64,000 bases of DNA from Pseudomonas sp. ADAK13 (GTDB taxonomy: Bacteria > Pseudomonadota > Gammaproteobacteria > Pseudomonadales > Pseudomonadaceae). Positions 1 to 7,236 of this stretch are shown piece by piece (position 1 is the stretch's first letter; each line of letters opens with the position of its first letter). The translations under genes and the position numbers were made by a program. The stretch spans positions 930,001-994,000 of the forward strand of contig NZ_CP052860.1 of assembly GCF_012935715.1 (NCBI RefSeq). Direction: 5' to 3'. Below the pieces are notes generated by a model that had not been told where the DNA came from, made no database searches, and saw only the letters and a program-made list of their open reading frames with translations.

Positions 1-426
1 GCTGGTGGTATCCGAGGCCAGGGCGGCGCCGTTGATGGTCGTAGCGCCGAGGTTCAGCGCGCCGTCGGTCGGCAGCGGCTCCAGGGCCAGGGTGCGGGCG
101 TCGATCTGGCGGAAGGTGAAGCCGGAATTGCCCAGCAGGCGTTGCATGGCCTGGGTCGCGCTCATCTGCCCGGTGATGGCCGGGGCCTTGATCGCGTAGG
201 GCGCTTCGTCGGTGTAGACCACGCTGATGCCGGTCACCCGAGTGAAATCACTCAAGGCCTGGGGCAGCGGCTTGGCGGCCAGGGCAAAGTTGAACAGCGT
301 GCTCTGTTGCTGCGCCTCAGCCGCCTGCGCCACGCCAAGGGGCAGCAGCGCCAGCCCCGAAACCGCCAATATCGAGGCTCCCAGCCACTGTTTAACCGAA
401 CCCGCCGACGTTGCCCTGGACTTCAT
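1..426 (-). CDS. TonB-dependent siderophore receptor, N-terminal part (truncated by window edge)
   Basis: The reverse strand is open from the ATG at 426 to the left edge, 142 codons, with no stop. The translation starts MKSRATSAGSVKQW, followed by a hydrophobic stretch and an AQA-type signal cleavage region near residue 36. Residues of about 43-115 fit the secretin/TonB short N-terminal (STN) domain, for example FALAAKPLPQALSDF and the later QAMQRLLGNSGF. The STN domain is found in receptors that signal through a FecR-type anti-sigma factor as well as importing an iron chelate (FecA/FpvA/FoxA type). The plug and barrel lie outside the window. A cognate FecI/FecR pair is expected but is not visible here. 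The ligand cannot be named. The 110 bp upstream hold short AT-rich palindromic stretches, for example TGAAA-ATAA-TTTCA at 521-534, but no clean Fur box. Confidence 0.85.
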   Translation of the reverse strand, partial: MKSRATSAGSVKQWLGASILAVSGLALLPLGVAQAAEAQQQSTLFNFALAAKPLPQALSDFTRVTGISVVYTDEAPYAIKAPAITGQMSATQAMQRLLGNSGFTFRQIDARTLALEPLPTDGALNLGATTINGAALASDTTS

Positions 427-536
427 GCTTGAGAACCCGTGTGTAAAAAGCGCTGTTAATGCGAATTAATCGCAGTTTCAAGCACTACACGGATGGCCGA
501 CAGGTTTACCTCACACCGATTTGAAAATAATTTCAG

Positions 537-1472
537 TCATACCGGTTGGATCCGAAATCCGAAGCGTGGAAAGTGCACATGCACGGTGCCGCCACGTTCG
601 TCGGTGCGCCGCACAATCAGCTGTTCACGGCCGGTGAACAGCAACTCGCCGGCCACTGGATCGACGCCATAATCGGTAGCACTGATGGTCACCTGCTGGC
701 CGGGCTTGAAGCCGTTCGGGTCTTCGAAGATTTCTTCCGGCAAGTTGGCTGGCGTGGCATTACGCGCGACGTCCAGGGCTTGTTCGGCGGTCATCTGGCT
801 AGAGGTGCCATGGCCGAAACACAGCACCCGGGCCAACCAGGCGGCCACGGCGGGATAGGTTTCCACCAGCGGCGACGTCACCGGCGAGCCCATGAGGAAC
901 CACAACGGATGCGCCAGGGCAAAGTCGGCAATCGACGGCTCGCCGAACAGGAAGTCGCCCTGCTGATGCTGTAACTGTTGATTGATACGGCCAATGATCA
1001 CCGGCCATTGGTGTGTGGCCTGGTCCAGTTGCACACGGGTGGCGGTGCCACCGCTGAACAACTTGCTGCGGTCGGCCACCAGTACCTGGATCATTTCCGG
1101 CGGTACCTTGGCGAACTTCACCGCCAGGGACTCCGGCTGGAACACCAGGCTCACCGCATGGGAGAACACCGTCGAATCGGCCCAGGCGGCGAAGCCCTGG
1201 CTGACCAGTTCGAGGCCTTGGGGAAACAGCGCCGGCGCGGCCTTTTCCTGCTCCAGGCGGCGGGCGATCAGCGCGGTGTCGCAGTAGATATCGGCGCCGA
1301 CCTGCAGCACCGGGGTCTTGCGATAACCGCCAGTGAGGGCGGTCAAGTCAGGCTTGGGCATCACCGGTGAGATATGCACCGAGCGCCAGGACAGGCCTTT
1401 GAAGCCCAGCAACAGGCGGGCTTTTTCAGCAAACGGGGATTGCGGGTAGTGGTGGAGGATCAACTCAGACAT
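537..1472 (-). CDS. Glutathione S-transferase family protein
   Basis: This 311-residue cytosolic protein begins SELILHHYPQSPFAEKARLL, the thioredoxin-fold N-terminal GST domain with the S/C-P-F-x-x-K/R active-site region. A proline in the cis-Pro position (GYRKTPVLQVG, near residue 54) and a helical C-terminal domain (about 90-210) follow. At 311 residues it is longer than a typical 200-230 residue bacterial GST. The extra about 90 C-terminal residues (from about 220) are beta-rich in appearance and not recognised. A GGAG ribosome-binding site lies just upstream of the ATG at 1472. The substrate is unknown and glutathione use is inferred from the fold only. It is monocistronic, between the receptor gene and a GIY-YIG gene. 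Confidence 0.8.
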   Translation of the reverse strand: MSELILHHYPQSPFAEKARLLLGFKGLSWRSVHISPVMPKPDLTALTGGYRKTPVLQVGADIYCDTALIARRLEQEKAAPALFPQGLELVSQGFAAWADSTVFSHAVSLVFQPESLAVKFAKVPPEMIQVLVADRSKLFSGGTATRVQLDQATHQWPVIIGRINQQLQHQQGDFLFGEPSIADFALAHPLWFLMGSPVTSPLVETYPAVAAWLARVLCFGHGTSSQMTAEQALDVARNATPANLPEEIFEDPNGFKPGQQVTISATDYGVDPVAGELLFTGREQLIVRRTDERGGTVHVHFPRFGFRIQPV

Positions 1473-1547
1473 GCCAGGCTCCGCTCAATGTGTGAGCGTC
1501 CAGCTTAGCCTGCAAACCCGGCAAAGGCGCGCATGGGAACCTATCAG

Positions 1548-1823
1548 TCAAATTGATGGACCGATCGCCGCCAGGCACTCCTTGGCGCTTTTCTTCAATT
1601 TCTTGATCAGCCGTTCCTGACGCAACGCCTCGGCCTTGCTGGCACAGGCTTCGGTGTACACCAGCGCCACGGCGGGGCTTGAGAGAAAAAACCGTGCACC
1701 CTTGCCGCTCTGGTGAGTGGCAAAGCGGCGCACCGGGTCATTGCTGATGCCGCAATAGAGCGAGCCGTTGGCGGCACGCACCAGGTACACAAACCACGGC
1801 TTGGCTTCAGAGGGAGTGGTCAC
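1548..1823 (-). CDS. GIY-YIG domain nuclease-like protein (YhbQ type)
   Basis: The 91-residue protein is essentially a single GIY-YIG domain: [20 protein letters not shown] holds the VYL...YCGI signature (residues 11-25), followed by the conserved Arg of [17 protein letters not shown] and a Glu-rich [13 protein letters not shown] segment. Small stand-alone proteins of this family (YhbQ/UPF0213) are widespread, with a nuclease fold but poorly defined cellular roles. The start used is a GTG at 1823 without an obvious ribosome-binding site. A different start is possible, but the domain begins almost at once, so little can be missing. Function beyond DNA binding or cleavage is not supported. Confidence 0.85.
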   Translation of the reverse strand: MTTPSEAKPWFVYLVRAANGSLYCGISNDPVRRFATHQSGKGARFFLSSPAVALVYTEACASKAEALRQERLIKKLKKSAKECLAAIGPSI

Positions 1824-1859
1824 GGATCAATTCGGCAAACCAAAGGAACGCCAATCTTA

Positions 1860-2330
1860 TCAACGACTGGCCTGGAACGCCTTCAAGCCTTTCAGCGCCT
1901 GGGCCCGCACGGCGTTTTTCACCAGCGGCGTCCAGCCCAGCAACAGGCCTTTGGTGCCCAATGCCTGGCGCGACCAACGCCACAGGTCGAAGTGGTCGTG
2001 ATGCTCGCAGATCTTGCCATCACGAAACACAAAACGCGCCCGGATGTCGTTGACCACGGTGTTGCCCGTCGCACTGAACAGGTAAGTCGCCACCCAGTGC
2101 GCGCTGCCGGTGATTTCGTCACTGCGCACGCTGTCGAGGGTCAGGGAAAAGTCCTTGGCGCGGGTGGTGAGCATGCGCCACATGTCGCCCGCATCCCGGC
2201 CACGCAGCTCGCCGAACGCCGGGTCGCTGAACACCACGTCGTCGGTGTAGCAAGCGCTCATGGCCTCGGCATCCAGGCGCTGGAAGGCACTGTAGAACTC
2301 GGTGATCAAAGCGTTATGGGCGTCGCTCAT
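1860..2330 (-). CDS. NTF2-like / SnoaL-like protein
   Basis: The 156-residue protein starts at MSDAHNALITEFYSAFQRLD. The ATG at 2330 is preferred over a longer frame from 2378 because the fold begins here. It has the cone-shaped NTF2 fold pattern: an N-terminal helix, then YTDDVVFSDPAFGELRGRD, then beta strands ending in RFVFRDGKICEHHDHFDLWRW. This is typical of SnoaL/polyketide-cyclase-like proteins that bind or isomerise small hydrophobic molecules. No substrate can be assigned. The C-terminal about 30 residues (LGWTPLVKNAVRAQALKGL) form a basic extension. It is transcribed alone on the minus strand. Confidence 0.75.
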   Translation of the reverse strand: MSDAHNALITEFYSAFQRLDAEAMSACYTDDVVFSDPAFGELRGRDAGDMWRMLTTRAKDFSLTLDSVRSDEITGSAHWVATYLFSATGNTVVNDIRARFVFRDGKICEHHDHFDLWRWSRQALGTKGLLLGWTPLVKNAVRAQALKGLKAFQASR

Positions 2331-2429
2331 GGGCAGGTTCCGCAAAAGGGGTTGGATGGCCGGTACGATAATCCCCAACGCCCGGGAACACTACTGGCAT
2401 CAACGCCAGGAATACCCCGTCCCACTCAT

Positions 2430-3065
2430 TCAGGGAACCATTCCGCTGCTGCGAGCATAGGCGAACAAATCCACATCGGTGGAGATACACAGGCGGTTCA
2501 TGGCGGTGCTTTTCTGTTTGCTGATGGTGGAAATGCTGCGGTTGACCCGTGCGGCAATCTGGCTGACGGTCATGCCGCTGGCCAGCATGCGCACCACTTC
2601 CCGCTCCTTGCCGGACAGTTGCGGCGGCTGCAACTGGTCGCCGGTCCCGGCCTCGACCAACTGCACCCGCAGGCATTCGCTGACAAACGTCTTGCCCTCG
2701 CTCACCGCCTTGATCGCCGAAGGCAACTCTTTGGCTGAGGCGTTCTTCGCGACGATGGCCCTGGCGCCCTGGGCGAACGAGGCACGCAAGGTGGCGATAT
2801 TGGCAAACATCGTCACCAGGATCACCGGCAACCCGGGGTACTGGCGTTGCAACAACCCCAGCAGAACATAGCCATCCGCCTGCTGATTTCCGGGCATGGC
2901 AAAGTCCGTTACCAGGATATCGCAGGGGGTGGAAGCCAGCACGCTGAGCAACTCATCAGGACCGTTGGCCTCACCCACCACCTTGCACCTGCCGTCCGCT
3001 TCGATCACTACCTTTTGTCCAATACGAACAATGGGATGATCGTCAGCAATAATTACGCGAAGCAT
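2430..3065 (-). CDS. RcsB-like LuxR/NarL-family response regulator
   Basis: This 211-residue cytoplasmic regulator begins MLRVIIADDHPIVRIGQ. The receiver domain is at about 1-120, with acidic residues D8/D9, phospho-acceptor Asp54 (LVTDFAMPG) and Lys107 (IVAKNAS). The C-terminal LuxR-type helix-turn-helix is at about 145-205 (LSGKEREVVRMLASGMTVSQ). The recognition-helix region RSISTISKQKSTAMNRL is strikingly close to RcsB. It is separated by a 201-bp AT-rich gap from the upstream REC-Hpt gene. Three copies of a 10-bp motif lie in that gap and may be its binding sites. It is inferred to control the divergent DUF1120 fimbrial operon by analogy with Roc/Bvg/Rcs relays. No sensor kinase is visible. 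The start at 3065 is set by the receiver fold, not the longer frame from 3128. Confidence 0.9.
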   Translation of the reverse strand: MLRVIIADDHPIVRIGQKVVIEADGRCKVVGEANGPDELLSVLASTPCDILVTDFAMPGNQQADGYVLLGLLQRQYPGLPVILVTMFANIATLRASFAQGARAIVAKNASAKELPSAIKAVSEGKTFVSECLRVQLVEAGTGDQLQPPQLSGKEREVVRMLASGMTVSQIAARVNRSISTISKQKSTAMNRLCISTDVDLFAYARSSGMVP

Positions 3066-3187
3066 AGAAACCCACGAATGATGGCAAATTGATTGGCGCA
3101 AAATACCCCCGTCCGCAGCGGGCAACAACCGCCTGTTCGAGACTGGTTTTCACTTGGGTCCCGTGTTTTTAAGTGATCGACTTTTAG

Positions 3188-3254
3188 CTTACAAAACAAA
3201 AGGAAAACACCTACAAAACATACCTACCCACAACCTGAGTAAATCCTACAAAAC
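3188..3254 (-). promoter_or_regulatory. Three direct repeats GTTTTGTA(A/G)G upstream of the response-regulator gene
   Basis: On the plus strand, CTTACAAAAC (3188-3197), CCTACAAAAC (3210-3219) and CCTACAAAAC (3245-3254) repeat in an AT-rich 201-bp gap. Read with the regulator gene they are GTTTTGTAGG, twice, and GTTTTGTAAG, lying about 120-190 bp upstream of its ATG. Repeated same-orientation decamers upstream of a NarL/RcsB-type regulator are a common arrangement for autoregulation. Binding is an inference. The spacings (22 and 35 bp) are not a whole number of helical turns in both cases. Confidence 0.35.
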
Positions 3255-3266
3255 CCTTTGCCGATG

Positions 3267-4085
3267 TCATAAATCTGCCAAATACCGCAGATAAACGATC
3301 AGTTCTTTTTCAAACCGTTGCAGGTCACGCCGGTTGACCAGAACCCCGTGACCACGCACGCGGTCGATCAGGTGCCCCGCGCGAGTGTCCAGGCCCGTGC
3401 CGCCCAGGAACGCCAGGCTGCCCGCCAGTCGGTGCAGGCATTCGAGCGTGCCTTGCCGGTCTTGCTTGCGGAAGGCGCACACCAGGCTCGCATAATCCGA
3501 ATCAGCCTCCCGCAGCAGGCTGCCCAACATCAGGTCCACCACCTGCCCGTCTCCAAACATCTCGATCAGCCCGGCACGGGTTGGCCAGTTTTTTTGTGGG
3601 GCCTCGCTGAACGGGTGGCGTACCTCCCCCGGCCGCTGCGGCAACCAGCGTTCCAGCACTTCACGCAACCGCTCCTGGGACAGCGGCTTGAGCAGCCAGT
3701 CATCCATGCCGGCCTCAAGGCAGCGCCGAGCATCGTCCGGCCCCAGCTTTCCGGTGAGAGCGATCACGGGGATACGCTCGCGGCCATCGGCACGCTCACG
3801 ATGGCGTATCTCACGGGTCATGCTGTAGCCGTCCATCACCGGCATCCGGCAATCGCTGATCACCAGATCAAAACGCCTGTGGGCCATGGTGCTTAACGCG
3901 GCTTGCCCATTCTCGACCAGTACATGGGCCAGTTCGAACTTCTGCAAAAACCAGCCCATCAAGGCGCGGTAGGTCTGATGGTCGTCGACGACCAGGACAC
4001 TCAGGAGCCGCCAGTGAGCAGGAGGGCTACGCCATGTCGGCATTTGCCGGTTCGGGCCGTCGCCTGCAAAAACGCTTGGCATCAT
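3267..4085 (-). CDS. Stand-alone REC-Hpt phosphorelay protein
   Basis: The 272-residue cytoplasmic protein has a receiver domain at about 27-148, with DD34-35, phospho-acceptor Asp78 (LVISDCRMPVMDGYS) and Lys133 (WLLKPLS). A C-terminal Hpt domain (about 168-270) has phospho-His218 in CLHRLAGSLAFLGG. There is no kinase, membrane segment or DNA-binding domain. This is the REC-Hpt tail architecture of BvgS/EvgS-type hybrid kinases present as a separate protein, so it should pass phosphate between an unlinked kinase and a regulator. The RcsB-like protein encoded just downstream is the obvious partner. The ATG at 4085 has an AGGTGG ribosome-binding site. A frame open to 4238 adds residues unlike any known domain and was not used. 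Confidence 0.85.
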   Translation of the reverse strand: MMPSVFAGDGPNRQMPTWRSPPAHWRLLSVLVVDDHQTYRALMGWFLQKFELAHVLVENGQAALSTMAHRRFDLVISDCRMPVMDGYSMTREIRHRERADGRERIPVIALTGKLGPDDARRCLEAGMDDWLLKPLSQERLREVLERWLPQRPGEVRHPFSEAPQKNWPTRAGLIEMFGDGQVVDLMLGSLLREADSDYASLVCAFRKQDRQGTLECLHRLAGSLAFLGGTGLDTRAGHLIDRVRGHGVLVNRRDLQRFEKELIVYLRYLADL

Positions 4086-4473
4086 GGCCACCTCGGTATC
4101 AACGCAGAGGGCCAGCGTCTTTGTTTGCCACGGGCCTATCTTCAAGAGAGGGGCACTCCCGGCAGCGGTCAACAACCACTCACACGACACCCATTTAAAA
4201 AACAACCTATCCAAATGAGCGTGTTCGTGGCGATACAAGAACTACGAAAAGACAGGTTTTCCTACACCCACAATCGCCTATTCCGACTTGATCCAGAGCA
4301 CGTAGAGGGACACGGCGGATTCTCGTAATTGTTGTATTTCCCCTCCCCGACCCGACCGCTAAATTGCGCCCCACCCCGATTGGGGCAACGGTCACGCTTG
4401 ACCCTCGCCGCCAGCCCGCAAGGTGAAGAAGACCTCACCGGCCAACGGCGGTCCCTCACAAAGGTTTAACCAC
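4086..4473. promoter_or_regulatory. Divergent intergenic region between REC-Hpt gene and fimbrial operon
   Basis: These 388 bp separate the minus-strand REC-Hpt gene from the plus-strand fimbrial operon and must carry both promoters. No coding signature was recognised on either strand. An ACTACGAAAA (4241-4250) followed by CCTACA (4261-4266) weakly resembles the CCTACAAAAC repeats at 3188-3254 at similar spacing. No convincing -35/-10 pair or terminator was found. An AAAGG ribosome-binding site precedes the first DUF1120 gene. Confidence 0.3.
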
Positions 4474-5085
4474 ATGAAGCAACTTGTTCCGGCAGTCCTC
4501 GCCTCGGTACTGACATCGTCGGTCTGGGCTGCCAGCACTACCGATCTGAACGTCCGGGGCAGGATCACCCCCAGCTCCTGCAACCCCACGCTTTCTGGTG
4601 GAGGATCGGTTGATCTGGGCAAGATTTCGGCGTCCGAGTTGAAGCCCGATCTGCACACCGCGTTGCCGACACGCTCGATGAGCTTGAGCGTGCGCTGTGA
4701 AGGCTCGACGTTCTTTGCCATGAACATGATTGATAACCGCTCGGGCACCTCCTTCGTCGAAAGCCTGCACGGCCTGGGCATGACCAGTACCAACCAGAAG
4801 GTAGGGGGTGTGGCGTTCGGGCTTTCCAACGCGGTGGCCGACAGCGCGCCGGTACGCCCGATTTTCTCAACCAATGGCGGGGCCACCTGGGTCCCGGCGT
4901 CTTATGTAGGGCACGCCGCCCTCACCTCCGTTGCGGCCATAGGCGGTGCGGACACGCCCATTGCCCTGCAAACCCTGGATGCCGACCTGGGCGTCTATAC
5001 CAATATTGCACCGGCCGACGGCTTGACCCTGATCGATCAGGAGTCCATCGACGGCCACGTCACGCTGCAATTGAAGTACCTCTGA
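4474..5085 (+). CDS. DUF1120 protein, putative chaperone-usher pilin subunit 1
   Basis: The 203-residue secreted protein has a signal peptide ending near SSVWA-A (about residue 19). The mature part starts with an alternating hydrophobic extension (TTDLNVRGRITPSSC), then the family signature NPTLSGGGSVDLGKIS, one Cys pair (C36, C75), and the C-terminus VTLQLKYL with Tyr next to last. These are hallmarks of chaperone-usher pilins: donor-strand extension, a disulphide between N-terminal strands and a penultimate Tyr. The start at 4474 is chosen because the signal peptide begins there and an AAAGG site precedes it. It is the first gene of a run of seven same-strand genes ending at 11586. The pilin role is inferred. 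The family itself is named only by domain number. Confidence 0.8.
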   Translation: MKQLVPAVLASVLTSSVWAASTTDLNVRGRITPSSCNPTLSGGGSVDLGKISASELKPDLHTALPTRSMSLSVRCEGSTFFAMNMIDNRSGTSFVESLHGLGMTSTNQKVGGVAFGLSNAVADSAPVRPIFSTNGGATWVPASYVGHAALTSVAAIGGADTPIALQTLDADLGVYTNIAPADGLTLIDQESIDGHVTLQLKYL

Positions 5086-5130
5086 TCCACCCCTCCCCAC
5101 CTCCCCCTTTAGACAAAGGAAATTTTTACC

Positions 5131-5751
5131 GTGAACACGCTACTCAAAACCGTTGCCAGCACCCTGTTGATCGCCTGCGCTCCTGCCACATTTGCGGCGT
5201 CCACTGTGGACTTGACGGTGACCGGCCTGATTACCCCCAACTCCTGCACGCCGACGTTGTCCGGTGGCGGCCAGGTCGATTACGGCAAGATCTCGGCGAA
5301 AGATCTCAAGACCAACAATCCCACGCACCTCGGTTCACAAACCCTGCAGATGACCGTGAACTGCGATGCGCCAATTCAGTTCGCCTTGAACGCCATTGAC
5401 AATCGTCCGGGCACTGCGGCGTTCAGCAATCGATACGGCCTGGGTCTGATCAACGGCAGTCAGCCGTTTGGGGGGTACAACTTGATGCTGCGTAGCCCCG
5501 TGGCCGATACCGTAGCGGTTCAACCGATTGCCTCTTACGACAAAGGCACCACCTGGGGCGCTGAATACATCTGGGAGCCGGGGCTTTACATGTCAGTCGG
5601 CGCAATGAGCGATGACACTCAGCCGCTCCCAGTGCAAAACCTCACGGTGGACCTGCAGGTGGAAACCAGCATCGCCCGCACCGACGGTCTGGACCTGAGC
5701 AATGAAGTACTGATCGACGGTTCCGCAACACTGGAAGTGAAGTACCTGTAA
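5131..5751 (+). CDS. DUF1120 protein, putative pilin subunit 2
   Basis: This 206-residue paralogue of the preceding gene has a GTG start at 5131 behind an AAAGGA site. The signal peptide ends near ATFAA (residue 23). The mature N-terminus STVDLTVTGLITPNSC shows alternating hydrophobics like a pilin donor strand. Cysteines are at 39 and 78, the SGGGQVDYGKISAKDL signature follows the first Cys, and the end is ATLEVKYL. It lies 45 bp after subunit 1 and 36 bp before subunit 3. The three tandem copies share the frame of conserved residues but diverge in the middle (residues 95-170), as surface-exposed pilin regions do. A major-subunit role is possible but cannot be told apart from its sisters. 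Confidence 0.8.
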   Translation: MNTLLKTVASTLLIACAPATFAASTVDLTVTGLITPNSCTPTLSGGGQVDYGKISAKDLKTNNPTHLGSQTLQMTVNCDAPIQFALNAIDNRPGTAAFSNRYGLGLINGSQPFGGYNLMLRSPVADTVAVQPIASYDKGTTWGAEYIWEPGLYMSVGAMSDDTQPLPVQNLTVDLQVETSIARTDGLDLSNEVLIDGSATLEVKYL

Positions 5752-5787
5752 CCCCTGGCCCGACACTGAAAAGGAGTTCGTTTCACC

Positions 5788-6408
5788 ATGAACAAGATGC
5801 TCAGCATCATCGCGCCGGTCCTGTTACTGGGCGCCCTTGATGCTCACGCGGCCTCGGCCGTGGATCTGGCAGTCAAGGGACTGGTTACACCGAGTTCCTG
5901 CACGCCAACGCTCACCAGCGGCGGTGTGGTCGACTACGGCAAGATGTCCGCCAAGGACCTGCGGCCCGACCGCGCTACCTCCCTGGCCAACGTCAACCTG
6001 CAACTGGCAATTGCGTGCGAGGGCAGCACGTTGCTGGCCTTGCAGGGCAACGATAACCGTGAAGGCTCTGACCACCGGGGCGACGCGATGTATTACGGTT
6101 TGGGGTTGATCAATGGCAGTGAAAAACTCGGGGCCTTTGAGCTGAGGTTTTCCTCACCCGTCGCCGACGGCATAGCGGTGCATACCATCGCTTCGCCGAA
6201 CAACGGCGGCTCATGGTGGGCCGAACCCAATCTTGTTCGGGGTGACATTCTCAGTGTTGCCTATATAGGTTCTCTGGTACCGATTCCCGTGCGCAGCCTG
6301 ACGGCGAATGTGCGGGTCGGTGCGGAGATCGCGCCCACCCGCCAACTGACACTGGATAACGAAGTGCCGCTGGATGGTTCGGCGACGATCACCGTCAAAT
6401 ACCTTTAA
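5788..6408 (+). CDS. DUF1120 protein, putative pilin subunit 3
   Basis: This 206-residue protein has an AAAAGGAG ribosome-binding site. The signal peptide ends near DAHAA (about residue 21). The mature extension SAVDLAVKGLVTPSSC is followed by the family signature TLTSGGVVDYGKMSAKDL, cysteines 38 and 77, and the C-terminal strand ATITVKYL. It lies directly upstream of the chaperone gene, within the same apparent transcript. The middle region (HRGDAMYYGLGLINGSEKLG) aligns by eye with subunit 2 (RYGLGLINGSQPFGG). That similarity supports tandem duplication with later divergence. Confidence 0.8.
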   Translation: MNKMLSIIAPVLLLGALDAHAASAVDLAVKGLVTPSSCTPTLTSGGVVDYGKMSAKDLRPDRATSLANVNLQLAIACEGSTLLALQGNDNREGSDHRGDAMYYGLGLINGSEKLGAFELRFSSPVADGIAVHTIASPNNGGSWWAEPNLVRGDILSVAYIGSLVPIPVRSLTANVRVGAEIAPTRQLTLDNEVPLDGSATITVKYL

Positions 6409-6453
6409 CGTTCTCGCGACCCGCACCTCAGGCCTTGCGCCTGGGGCCGGGTC

Positions 6454-7218
6454 ATGAATGACCTGACGAGACACGTCATGACCCCGTTATTATCAAAACC
6501 CGATATGCGACACGTTCTGAGCCTCGGCCTGTTCAGCCTGCTATGGAGCTGTGCGGCCCTGGCCGACGGCATGGTGCCGGAAACGTCCGTGGTGATCGTC
6601 CATGAGGCAGAAGGCGAAGCCTCCGTTTCGGTGACCAACACCGACTCGCAGGTAGCCTTGCTGCACGTCACCCTGGAAAACGTGCCCGAAGACACCGAGA
6701 GCCTGCTGGTGGTCACCCCGCCGCTGGCCAGGGTGAACCCCTCTGCATCCCAACTGGTGCGCTTCATTTTGCAGAACCGGCAACCCCTGACCACTCAACG
6801 ACTCAAGCGCGCGATCTTCGAAGGCATGCCCCAGGACCGGGCGCCCGCCGAGGCCGGGCATGCACGGGTTGGCGTGACCGTGCGCCAGAACCTGCCGGTG
6901 ATCATTCACCCCAAGGGCCTGGCGCAAAATCGCACGCCCTGGACCGGCTTGAGCTGGTCGCTGAACAACAACGAACTCAGTGTCCTCAACGACACCCCGT
7001 ATGTCGTGCGCCTGGCCCAGGAGCTGCAACTGCTGCCCGGCAAGCAGCGGGCGATGCTGCCACGCACCTACATTTTGCCCGGCGAACACCTGACGATGGG
7101 TGTCGCTGCGCAGGCCGCGAGCAGCGTGCGCCTGCAACCGGCCACGGTATACGGCTTTGCGGTCGCCGCCTATGACGCGCCGATTGCCCCTCCACTCAAG
7201 AGATCCGACGCACCATAA
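6454..7218 (+). CDS. Fimbrial periplasmic chaperone (PapD-like)
   Basis: The 254-residue protein is a two-domain immunoglobulin-like chaperone. Domain 1 (about 40-150) has VVIVHEAEGEASVSVTN and the subunit-binding G1 strand with alternating hydrophobics (SQLVRFILQN). The linker strand is VTVRQNLPVIIHPKG. Domain 2 (about 160-250) follows. It should fold the DUF1120 subunits in the periplasm and deliver them to the usher encoded next. By hand alignment, the two subunit-anchoring residues of classical chaperones (Arg8 and Lys112 of PapD) appear replaced by Ser (TSVVIV) and Pro (NLPVII). That is more like alternative/archaic-type chaperones. The start is uncertain: ATGs at 6454, 6478 and 6505 are in frame, and the best signal peptide begins at 6505. 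Confidence 0.85.
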   Translation: MNDLTRHVMTPLLSKPDMRHVLSLGLFSLLWSCAALADGMVPETSVVIVHEAEGEASVSVTNTDSQVALLHVTLENVPEDTESLLVVTPPLARVNPSASQLVRFILQNRQPLTTQRLKRAIFEGMPQDRAPAEAGHARVGVTVRQNLPVIIHPKGLAQNRTPWTGLSWSLNNNELSVLNDTPYVVRLAQELQLLPGKQRAMLPRTYILPGEHLTMGVAAQAASSVRLQPATVYGFAVAAYDAPIAPPLKRSDAP

Positions 7219-7236
7219 AAATGAAGTGACCGCGCC

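Noticed and set aside
4086..4473. Remnant of a sensor kinase upstream of the REC-Hpt gene
   Set aside because: No H-box, N-box or G-box fragment was found in any frame of this gap, so a decayed kinase is not supported.
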